The notes beneath the pieces are model-generated. The model made no database searches. It was not told the origin of the DNA and was given only the letters and a program-made list of their open reading frames with translations. A stretch of 43,326 nucleotides of DNA from an uncultured Clostridia bacterium (GTDB lineage: Bacteria; Bacillota; Clostridia; Christensenellales; UBA3700): assembly GCA_947038565.1 (NCBI GenBank), contig CAMQWP010000016.1, forward strand, positions 1 through 43,326, written 5' to 3'. Of this stretch, positions 17,795 to 26,655 are shown piece by piece (the first letter of the stretch is position 1; the number at the start of each line of letters is the position of its first letter). A program made the position numbers and the translations under genes.

Positions 17795-19987
17795 TTATGC
17801 TATAGCTTTAATAATAGCTGAACTATCAGTAAAATGCGATTTGTACGCATCCAAACTTTCTAGTGGCACAAATATGTCAGTCATTGTTGTTATATATTCA
17901 CTACCTAAGCTCCAACAATCATTATTTTCAAATACCTTAACATCAACAACATTAATAGTTATACTAGTTAGTTTTACACAACTTAAATTTACTATTCCTC
18001 TTCTATTTACCGTCTGAAGAGTGCTCGGCAATGATATATTAGTTATCTCTGCACAATTATCAAATATAGTCGCACCGATAGAAGTCACGCCTTCAGGGAT
18101 AATCATTTCAGTAATGCCAGTCCCTTTAAAAGCATTATCACCAATAGTTTTCACATCCTGAAGACTTATTATCTCGGTAAGCATATTGCAATTGCTGAAT
18201 GCACTGCTGCCTATAGTTGCAAGACCAGTAGTAGGAATAATAACTTTCTTTAAATCATTCCAGCCACTATCATAAGCATTGAATGCACTTGATACAATCT
18301 CAGTAATCTTAGTTAAGCTAAGATCAATAGACTCGATCGCAGAACATCCTGATATCCAATGCGACTCAAATGTCGTAGCAGATACTGGGTATTGAATAGT
18401 TTTTAGTGAGTTGCATTGCGTAAATAGATTATAAGCGGTAACTGGTTCAAAGTTTTCCGCAAATGTTACATTTACTACGCTAGTCTCTCTGTACACACCA
18501 TATCCAAAATGCTTGATACTAGCAGGAACTACAAAGTCCGCTGCAAGTCTTACGCCACTAAAACAGCTGTCACCTAATGTTGTTAGACCTACAGCCTGCG
18601 ACATATCAATATTGAACACCTTATCCGCGTCTAGTGCAGAGCCTGCATTCGAAAACGCAGCACTAGCGATAGATGTTACGTTTTTAGGGATATTTACGGA
18701 CTCTAGCATGTTACAGCCCCAAAAAGCATTATCGGAGATACTAGTAAGATTAGGCGAATCAATATCGAACACGATATTTTTCAAAGAAATATTATTCATA
18801 AAGCACGAAATACCTAGAGTAGTAATATTTACTGGAAGATTTAATTCAGTAAATGCACATGCGTCAAACGCACACTCACCAATATCAGTTAAATCATCAC
18901 TAAACACAACAGACGAAAGTGCACTCTTTGCAAATGCTTTTTTCGGTATGATGTTAAGACTTGATAAATCGGCAGTAGTTAGTGAAGTGCAATTGTTAAA
19001 TGCATCATCTTTCACTTCTGTAGCAAGTGGAATATTGATAGCTTAAAGAGCTGTGCAATTATAAAATGCACTATCTCCAATTGACAATACCGCTTCGGTG
19101 TTTATATTCTTAATCATTACGCAATTGCCGAAAGAGTTATCTCCGATAACCTCAACTGAATCGCCAAGCAATAATTCATCTAGTGCAGTTGCACTATAAA
19201 AAGCCGTGTTTCCGATACTCTTCGACGTGATAGGTAGATCCACTTTTACTAACGAGCTACATGCTCTAAATGTTCCCACTGGCAATTCTGTAACGCCACT
19301 TCCGATACTCACGAACTCAAGACTGCTACAATTATAGAACACATTTATGCCCATGTCCACTACGCTATTAGGGAGTGTTACGCTATCAAGGTTCGAATTG
19401 CTCGAAAATGCTTGATCACCAATAGTAGTCACGCCTTCCATTACTTTAACATGCGACACATTAGTATCCCCTACAGCAAGTTGTTTAATAGTAGATACTT
19501 TCTTACCACCTATCATAGCAGGAATGATTATCGTATCAGAATATTCTCCATTAAGACCAGTCACGGCAAGTGTTCCGTCCGCTAATTCTTCAGTAGCTAC
19601 ATGCTCGTAAGTAGGAATAATAACTTCATCCGCAGGACTTACCACATATTGAAACGATATACTACGATCTTTATACGTGATCGTGTACGCCTTATCACCA
19701 ACGGTCGTGCTGTCAAAGCCTGTTACCATCTCATCAGTAACATGTGCTTCCTTTACGCTATCGTCAGTAAACGACAATTGCAGTTTACCACCGCTAGTGT
19801 CTAACTTTTCTCCGACAAAATAGTTACTATTTAGTGACAAATTGCCTACACTTACATTCTCTAGTGTGACTTCGCTAGGTACTTCGATGATAGGACTATT
19901 ATCATTAGGTATATCACAGCTTACACCTACGTCAGCCACAGCCATCATCAGTACACTTACACACATTGCAATCAATTTCTTTTTCAT
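17795..19987 (-). pseudogene. BspA-type LRR surface protein with Big_3-like domain, interrupted by an in-frame TAA at 19043-19045
   Basis: Starts at ATG 19987 with GGAGGGG 7 bp upstream. Residues 1-24 are a signal peptide ending in an imperfect lipobox (VGVSC). About 55-115 resembles a Big_3 domain (Y-F-V-G-E-K-L-D-T-S-G-G). From about 150 on come LRR_5 repeats (I-G-D-x-A-F-x-x-C-x-x-L). After CTAL the codon is TAA (19045-19043), and the same frame then continues AINIPLATEVKDDAFNNCTS with intact LRRs to a stop at 17795. The whole is 730 codons plus stop, as one continuous frame with a single stop. The downstream part has only a GTG at 19015 without a ribosome binding site, so independent translation is unlikely. 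A nonsense mutation, stop read-through or a base error are the options. If terminated, a 314-residue secreted fragment with few LRRs results. Confidence 0.85.
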
Positions 19988-20123
19988 TTGTTTACCCCTC
20001 CATTTTTTTATCTTTATATTATTTTATATTGTATACGGGTATTAAAAAATGATGATAATTGCATACAAAAGTAGACACACTACTCTGTACAACTATCCCC
20101 ACTCCATATATAGATATAGAATA

Positions 20124-21455
20124 CTATTTATTTATCCTTATCTCTACGCCTTTGTAATGCTTTAAAAACTCTGTAGTATCTTTTATAATTTTACTCTCCA
20201 ATATATTAGAATAACTGATCACTTTAAGGCTAGTAAAACTATTCGCTACTACTATACTTTCAGACACGAATATAGATGAAGAACGCTTGTAGTGCGGTGC
20301 ATAATGCGTGCTATTTGTTGCACTGCCATTCACATGTATTCCAGCAAGAGCATCGCAACCAATGAAGTTATTATAATGCTGATCTCTATAACCTCCACCG
20401 AACAAAATCTCTGATGGTGCTGACACGTATTTAAGATCGCTACAGCCGACAAATATGTCGCTAGACTGAGTAACTTTTAATGTATTATTTTCCTCATATT
20501 GCATAATCGTAGTATAATTAGACAAGCTACGTGGCAATACTCTAGCAGGGATCTCTATACGCTCGATACCACTCTTTATAAATGCGTCAATCCCGATATA
20601 CTTTAAGCAATCAGGGAGTTTTATCTCCTTCAGCGACTCAGTATACTTCATTCCCTGAAGAGTAATCGCCGTTACTTGAGTCTTGCTAAGGTCAAGGCTT
20701 TTCAATTGTCTACAGCCTTGGAATGTCGCATATTTTAATGTAGTAGGCAGTTCAACCTCTGTAATCTTTGCAGAATGTAGCCCCCACTTACTCCTCTCAT
20801 AACCTTTATACTCCGCTATATCAGTAGGATCAGTCGGATCAATAGCATAACTTCCAAACGCCGCTAGTGAAATGGCAATTACGCCCTCTGGCACGACTAG
20901 TTTGCTCTTATAATCATATGGACACGCTAGCATGACAGTCTTATCTTTGTTGTAAAGCACACCGTCTATATCGCTAAATACAGGGTTTTCAGGAGCAACA
21001 ATAATTTTTTGCAAGTTCGTCGCACCGCTGAATGCATTTATAGTCCATTGCATTTGTGCAACGTTACCTACGTCACAGCCTGTGATTTTCACAATGTTAG
21101 CAGGTATGCGAAGTATCTCTATCGTTGTATCCGCAAACGCCATTATACTAGCCTCTGGATCATGTGTTTGAGATAAGAAAAGACTAGTTATCGTATTACC
21201 CTCGTGTTCTGTTGGCAACGTAACGTCTTTATCAGTACCGATATACTTGCGTATAAAATACTCATTGCGTTCAGTTACACCGAAAATAAAGTCATTTTTA
21301 ACTATTACTTCACCTCCGCCGTCGCCACCGTCGCCATTACCGTCACCGTCCTCGATACCTCCATCTATTTTAGGAGCACATGCAACTAGGCATGTACACG
21401 CCATACATACACAGACCATAATTGCTATAATTACAAACCACTTTTTATTCATCAT
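20124..21455 (-). CDS. BspA-type leucine-rich-repeat lipoprotein (about 443 aa)
   Basis: The frame opens at 21503, but tandem ATGs at 21455 and 21452 follow AGAGG at 7 bp and begin a normal signal peptide (KKWFVIIAIMVCVCMACTCL) with lipobox LVAC. A Gly/Asp-rich spacer (GGIEDGDGNGDGGDGGGE) follows, as often seen between a lipid anchor and its globular domain. The rest is LRR_5-like repeats, including I-x-x-x-A-F-x-G-A-T-N-L-Q-K-I and an insert typical of BspA proteins (A-P-E-N-P-V-F-S-D-I-D-G-V-L-Y). Located on the cell surface; such proteins bind host or microbial surfaces in studied cases, but no ligand is evident here. It lies 136 bp upstream of the interrupted LRR gene in the same direction and could be co-transcribed. 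Confidence 0.85.
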   Translation of the reverse strand: MMNKKWFVIIAIMVCVCMACTCLVACAPKIDGGIEDGDGNGDGGDGGGEVIVKNDFIFGVTERNEYFIRKYIGTDKDVTLPTEHEGNTITSLFLSQTHDPEASIMAFADTTIEILRIPANIVKITGCDVGNVAQMQWTINAFSGATNLQKIIVAPENPVFSDIDGVLYNKDKTVMLACPYDYKSKLVVPEGVIAISLAAFGSYAIDPTDPTDIAEYKGYERSKWGLHSAKITEVELPTTLKYATFQGCRQLKSLDLSKTQVTAITLQGMKYTESLKEIKLPDCLKYIGIDAFIKSGIERIEIPARVLPRSLSNYTTIMQYEENNTLKVTQSSDIFVGCSDLKYVSAPSEILFGGGYRDQHYNNFIGCDALAGIHVNGSATNSTHYAPHYKRSSSIFVSESIVVANSFTSLKVISYSNILESKIIKDTTEFLKHYKGVEIRINK

Positions 21456-21658
21456 AATACCACCTCTCTTATAGTTTTTAGTAAGTTTATATATATTTAA
21501 CACTACAATAGTGCATAATCAAACACATTAAGTATGATGTTGATTATGTTTAACCAATTATTACACACAATATATATTTATTTAATAATGTGTTGATATA
21601 ATGTTAATACTATACGTGTTTTAAGTATATATTTTTATTGTACTACTTATTTTTCGTA

Positions 21659-21693
21659 TTGTCAATAAAAAATACTAATAATACGATATTATT
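21659..21693 (+). promoter_or_regulatory. Promoter of the small XRE regulator with overlapping inverted repeat
   Basis: TTGTCA (21659-21664), a 17-bp spacer and TACGAT (21682-21687). The inverted repeat AATAATA (21677-21683) / TATTATT (21687-21693) sits on the -10 element, where an autorepressor would act. The role is inferred. Confidence 0.55.
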
Positions 21694-21738
21694 TCCACAA
21701 CATCTAATACAATATGATTTTACAACACGGAGGCGACT

Positions 21739-22071
21739 ATGAATAATTTGGTGGAATTACGAAAAGAAAATACTATGACACAAAAGGCATTATCGGAATA
21801 TTTAGGTATTTCGCAAGGCAATTTGTGCGACTGGGAGAAAGGACGAAGTGAACCAGACATTGCTACTCTTATCAAAATAGCAAATTATTTCGGTGTGTCT
21901 GTAGATTTTCTAGTAGGCAACGCGGACTACGAAGGTTTTATCAAGTATAGAGAGGATAATTGCAACAACGCGAGCGATATTTTGCTCCAGTACAATACTT
22001 TATCAATCTATGATAAAGAGCTTGTACAATCGCTTATATACAGACTACGCAAAAACCATGAAAATAAATAA
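21739..22071 (+). CDS. XRE-family transcriptional regulator (110 aa)
   Basis: GGAGG 5-6 bp before the ATG. Residues 1-63 are a canonical Cro/CI helix-turn-helix (MTQKALSEYLGISQGNLCDW, then E-K-G-R-S-E-P-D-I-A-T-L and D-F-L-V-G). The C-terminal 45 residues are helical and charged, without a sensor domain I recognise. It is cytoplasmic and stands alone between own promoter (21659-21693) and terminator (22091-22125). It is divergent from the LRR lipoprotein gene at 20124-21455 (284 bp between starts), whose expression it might control. The target is unknown. Confidence 0.85.
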   Translation: MNNLVELRKENTMTQKALSEYLGISQGNLCDWEKGRSEPDIATLIKIANYFGVSVDFLVGNADYEGFIKYREDNCNNASDILLQYNTLSIYDKELVQSLIYRLRKNHENK

Positions 22072-22090
22072 ATAATAATCTTTGCAAAAC

Positions 22091-22125
22091 AATGAGGCAC
22101 TCTACTATAGAGTGCCTCATTTTAT
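22091..22125 (+). terminator. Rho-independent terminator of the XRE gene
   Basis: A 14-bp perfect stem, AATGAGGCACTCTA (22091-22104) / TAGAGTGCCTCATT (22108-22121), with a 3-nt loop and a following T-rich tract, 20 bp past the stop. Its A/T flanks could also stop the opposing GH95 transcript. Confidence 0.9.
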
Positions 22126-22315
22126 ATTGTTTGATATTGCATTTTTTTTTACTTTTTATAGCTGATGATATCACTTTGCACATACACTGTATGCACCAAT
22201 ATTTAACATGTAATACAATTATGATTCGAGTATATATTTTTTGATAATTATCACTTATTACATACTATCATATTAAGGCAAATTAAAGGCATATTTCACC
22301 TAGCTCAAGCTAATT

Positions 22316-24502
22316 TTATTTGCCATTAACTTCGCTAGTTCCATAGCTCAAAATATCACCTTTTCGCAATGCGATATCACCCTGCACATCAAATGCAAAC
22401 TTTATATTATCGCTGAGAAGTTTTATCTCAATATCACACGCCGCTACAAGTTTTAGCTGAGTGATTACGCCACTAGCTACCTTTAATGACACTAGCACAC
22501 CGCCATAGCAACGCAAGTTCTTAAAGCTCAAATCGAGCCATGTCTTAGGTATTGCTGGCAATAATTTTATCACATTATCTTCGCTGAATACTAGCATTTC
22601 TTGCACCGCGTCCATTGCTACGAAGTTCGCCTCAAGAGTGAATAATCTACATTTTAGTAAGCTCTTCGTCTTATGTCTATAGTCACCGTTACTGTGGAAA
22701 CCATTATCAGTACAGAAGTATCTAAAGAAATCATCTAGCATTTTCAATGCCTTATCACCGTCACACTGAACAGCGTAAAATTGTGCCATCCAACCTAGCG
22801 AATACCCGACCCAATTCTTTATAGTAAGCTTTTCAAGGTCTGCAATAGTGCTGTCGATTATCTTTTTATTTTCATTAGTATCGTACTTCATAGTACGTAG
22901 CGGGTAGATAGGCATGCAATGTGCGTGGTGTCTATGCGACTCTCGAAGACTCTCATCAGGGCATAGCATTAGTACGTTATCAGCATTTACCGCAAGATTA
23001 TGGAACTTGCTCAATCGCGACTCCCAGACCTTTGCAATATCCGCTTTGCCTAGTGCATTGCTTGTCTTTATCATGTCCACACAAAACGCTCGCATTAAAG
23101 CAAGGTCATAGTTCGTATTAGGAGTAAGCCACGCTTTAAGCGTATTATCATGTATCTCTGGTGAAGTGGATAACTCTAGCATATAATTCCCGTCTTTTTC
23201 TATAAGCATATTCATCATGAATCCGCCCACTTCGCTCATGTATGGATACATACGATTTTCTAAGTATTGCTTATCACCAGTGAAAAAATAATGCCTCGCC
23301 ATTATATCACATAACCACAGCTGATTTGTAGGCGATAGCGAGTACTGACACCACCCGCCTAGCGAATTGCCTTGTATGTCCATAACCGATGGCAAACACA
23401 ATCCCTCTACGCCGTAAAACTCACTCGAAAACTTGCGTCCCGCCTCGCTCATGTCTAGTAAATAATCTATAAAACTTTCACCCGCATCTAGCCTATTAGC
23501 CTTCAAATAACTAGTGTACGACATCTGTGTATTTAGATCATGATGATAGTCGCCTTTCCACGGTGGAAGTCCATTATTATCAGCAGTCCATACGCCTTGT
23601 AGTGGCATAGGGAACTTGCCTTTTCTGCTACATGATCCTAGTAAATACGCATTGAAATTATACTGCCTTTCTATAAACTTATCAGGCAATACGATATCAC
23701 TTTTTGACCAGTAGTTACTCCACCATGCCTTGTGCTTGCATATAGCATTTTCATAGCCAGTAGCTATAGCGTCTAGTACTTTTTTACGGCTTTCTTGCAA
23801 GAATGATTTGTCCTCACTTATACCGACAGTATAAGCGATAAGTGTGCTACCGTCCACCACCTTACTTGCGACTACTATACCGTAATAACTATCATTAGTC
23901 TTCTGTATAAATTACTGGATATTGACATCGTCTATTCCCTCTTGACATAACTCAGCACGCTCATATCTAAGGTTGCTTAATGCTTGTACAGTCCCGCTAA
24001 AAGTGCGACCAAATCTCTTCTTTTTTATATCGCCGAACTTAGGGTTTTCTACCTTTATTCTTACGTTAGTTTTGTTTACTTTTATAAGTCCGTAATCGTC
24101 CTCAGCATGCACAAAACTTTGCAACTTCACATCACTTATATCGAGCGTTGCTTCCGCGGATTTCATATCAAGTGTCGATAGGATATTCGACTTTATACCT
24201 AGATCAAGTATGATCTTTCCAGTGGGTAATTTTGTAGGCGTCGTATTAAAATAACAGTCGTCATACTTCGCATTTATTTCCTTTTGATTTCGTTGCTTAA
24301 CAAGCGTTTTCATGTCTTGATAACTGTAATTTTCTTGATTTTTTGGCGGGTTGCTACAGTCCCAAATCCCAGCCTTGTCTATGCTAAATCTAAGCCTATT
24401 TGACTTATTCCATATAAGGCATCCTAGGTCACCATTACCTAACGGTATTGCTTCATCCCACTCTTTAATTGTCTTATCAAATGTCAGTGTTTTCGTAGTC
24501 AT
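22316..24502 (-). pseudogene. GH95-like alpha-L-fucosidase, interrupted by an in-frame TAA at 23912-23914
   Basis: ATG at 24502 with GGGAG 7 bp upstream. N-terminal part: W-D-E-A-I-P-L-G-N-G-D-L-G (about 15-27), the hallmark of the GH95 N-terminal beta-domain. The frame hits TAA at 23914-23912 after G-I-D-D-V-N-I-Q and then continues uninterrupted (FIQKTNDSYYGIVVASKVVD) to the stop at 22316: 728 codons in all. The catalytic barrel carries L-Q-G-V-W, then P-P-W-K-G-D-Y-H-H-D-L-N-T-Q-M-S-Y, the region of the GH95 substrate-binding Asn residues. It also has L-S-T-S-P-E with the probable acid and H-R-H-H-A-H. No signal peptide: cytoplasmic. GH95 enzymes remove alpha-1,2-fucose (or galactose) from glycans. 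Last gene of the saccharolytic group; a hairpin at 24541-24597 separates it from the DUF5107 gene. The intact barrel suggests recent loss, read-through or a base error. Confidence 0.85.
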
Positions 24503-24540
24503 ATTATTACTCCCTTTTCTTGCACGATTTAAGCATATTT

Positions 24541-24597
24541 TATAAAAAAAATTCTTACATTATTGATGAGTATTTTATACCAATAATATGAGAATTT
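24541..24597 (-). terminator. Terminator-like hairpin between the DUF5107 gene and the GH95 gene
   Basis: On the minus strand an about 19-bp stem (CTCATATTATTGG arm against CAATAATGTAAG arm, one G-U, one mismatch) with a loop of about 15 nt is followed by a run of eight T, then the GH95 ribosome binding site. It ends the DUF5107 transcript or attenuates GH95. A TATAAT on the minus strand at 24651-24646 lies just upstream, but I see no good -35. The rest of the 24503-24750 gap is AT-rich. Confidence 0.65.
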
Positions 24598-24750
24598 TTA
24601 TAGCCCGATAATAAAGCATTTTATACTGATTATTTGTATAGTTTTATTATAATACGATTGATAAATGCATTATGTATTATAAAAGGATTTTATCACACAT
24701 GCAAATAATTTTATATATTACTTCTTCTGTATTTATTACATGCACTTATA

Positions 24751-26649
24751 TTATTTTACTACCACAAAGTCAAGGTGCTTCGGTACGATTATATTATCCG
24801 AACTCTCACCATATAAAGCCATCCTGATACCTTTATATAATACACTCAACATCTTATCGCCTTCTCTATAATCATTCACATAAAAGTTCTCATTTGCAAT
24901 GATATTTTCCGCCTCTTTTGCCTTGCCGACTGCAAGTAATGCCACCGCTAAATACATTTTAATTCGCGAGTTGCTCGCTACGTCCTCGCTTAACAGCTCA
25001 AAACTATCTATAAGTAAGGTATTTTTCCTCGCATTAAGAAGTATCTTAAATACATCTTCTGCTACAGCAAAATTATCATTTTTTATCGCTATTATTTTGT
25101 TTGCATAGTATATATAATTCGCGTCATTCTTGATGATAAGTATATTCATATACAAGTGATTATTTTGATAATTATTATCTAGCAACATACTTTTTACTAC
25201 ATACTCACTCGCTTTATCAATGTTATTATTGTCTAGCTCTATAAGTGCAAGCTGATAATATAAGTTCCAGTTTGTGCAGTTATTTTTCTCATTATCAAGT
25301 AGTAGTTTTCTATAAGTATTTCCGACTAGAAAACTATCCGTTTGCACTACATTTTCAAGCACTCCAGTCTCTGCTAGTTTTATCCACTTTTCGCTCTCAT
25401 TACAAGGTGAGAATTGTAGATGTTTCGGGCAGTCATTTTTAACTATATTTTGCAAATAACCATATCCATTACCTTGCCAGATAACTTCACCTTTCACCTT
25501 CGCGATATCGCCTAGTGTACTATCACATAGATCATCCATTTGATCAGCGTCAAACATATCCGATGTCCATGATACTAGCTTGTCATATTCACTATCTACA
25601 GGCACTCCTAGACTTATATCAGTGTAGCACTCTACCCAGCTCCATGATGTCTTAGGTGGCATAGGTATACACTCATATTGTGTCTTGCCTAGCCCCGCTT
25701 GTATCTCTATATAATCCCCTGCCTTATCAGTCAAAAACTCTTGCCAATGATGTGATCCAGCTACGTGTCCCCAACTAAATAATTTGCGTCCTTTCAGCCT
25801 ACTACTAGAGTACTGAAAAAGCCCATTTCCATCGCTGTCAACATTCGCAATAAACTTAGGCGATCTATCCTTTATATCGTAGAAATAATCTATAGTTTCT
25901 AGTATGTTTTCAGGGTAAGAAACGTCCACGCCCTTGTCTATCGGGATAGTGGATTTATTTATACCAATACCATCACTATTATTATAAGCACCGACCGCTG
26001 GCACTATAATCCTACCACCCTTAAACTCTGGCGACGCGATATTGCTCCACCAGTACATTGGCCTTGTTTCCTCGCTAGGATTTTGTATCCATACACGTGT
26101 CAAAAGTTTCTGATCATCAAGCCAAAAATCAAGCTGATAATACACTTCACGCACGCGGTCAAACTGATAAAATCTAAGCACTTCCTCACCGTTTGCACCG
26201 CGAACTTTTGCACTGTACAAGCTCTCGCAAGTGTATGGAGTATGACCTATAATACCTATATTCCACTCCACGCCACCGCTAAACCATGCATTCCTTGTAG
26301 ACAAGTTTCTATACCTTATCACGTCGTTATGATATAGTAGATCTATACCCTTTTTTTTATTGATAAGTTTCCATAATCTACCGCCCTGAGTTGGCAAGAA
26401 TTCGGCATACATTGTATCATTTTCTAGTATCAATATTGGCACGTCTTGCTCTACCTCTAGCGAGTAATTATTCTGCTCACGATAAGGATAACAGTTATGT
26501 CTTTTACCGTATCCGATATATAGCCCCTCATAGTCATCAATCGATGTTTTTGTTGCATTCTGCACGTTCAACATATTAGTGATTGACGGCAATATACTAG
26601 GCTCATGCACAGTCCCCGCCATGTATTTTTTTGTAGTTAATTTTATCAT
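24751..26649 (-). CDS. DUF5107 / TPR-like carbohydrate-active protein (632 aa)
   Basis: ATG at 26649; AAGGG of the upstream gene's last codons is the ribosome binding site. Residues about 40-370 match the DUF5107 type of beta-sandwich (L-P-T-Q-G-G-R-L-W near 88, then S-G-G-V-E-W-N-I-G near 125 and W-W-S-N near 198). The segment P-P-K-T-S-W-S-W-V-E-C-Y-T near 335 is also typical. From about 420 to 600 the sequence is helical with spaced Ala/Leu/Tyr (YYQLALIELDNNNIDKASEY) as in TPR proteins. No signal peptide, so cytoplasmic. DUF5107 proteins share a mutarotase-like fold and sit in glycan-use loci; the exact reaction is not established to my knowledge. Only 6 bp separate it from the GH129-like gene upstream, so the two are one operon. 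Confidence 0.75.
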   Translation of the reverse strand: MIKLTTKKYMAGTVHEPSILPSITNMLNVQNATKTSIDDYEGLYIGYGKRHNCYPYREQNNYSLEVEQDVPILILENDTMYAEFLPTQGGRLWKLINKKKGIDLLYHNDVIRYRNLSTRNAWFSGGVEWNIGIIGHTPYTCESLYSAKVRGANGEEVLRFYQFDRVREVYYQLDFWLDDQKLLTRVWIQNPSEETRPMYWWSNIASPEFKGGRIIVPAVGAYNNSDGIGINKSTIPIDKGVDVSYPENILETIDYFYDIKDRSPKFIANVDSDGNGLFQYSSSRLKGRKLFSWGHVAGSHHWQEFLTDKAGDYIEIQAGLGKTQYECIPMPPKTSWSWVECYTDISLGVPVDSEYDKLVSWTSDMFDADQMDDLCDSTLGDIAKVKGEVIWQGNGYGYLQNIVKNDCPKHLQFSPCNESEKWIKLAETGVLENVVQTDSFLVGNTYRKLLLDNEKNNCTNWNLYYQLALIELDNNNIDKASEYVVKSMLLDNNYQNNHLYMNILIIKNDANYIYYANKIIAIKNDNFAVAEDVFKILLNARKNTLLIDSFELLSEDVASNSRIKMYLAVALLAVGKAKEAENIIANENFYVNDYREGDKMLSVLYKGIRMALYGESSDNIIVPKHLDFVVVK

Positions 26650-26655
26650 AATTTT

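Noticed and set aside
17795..24502. TAA reassigned to a sense codon
   Set aside because: Intact genes such as the 3201-aa protein and the GH129-like gene end in TAA at sensible places, some with overlapping starts or close terminators.
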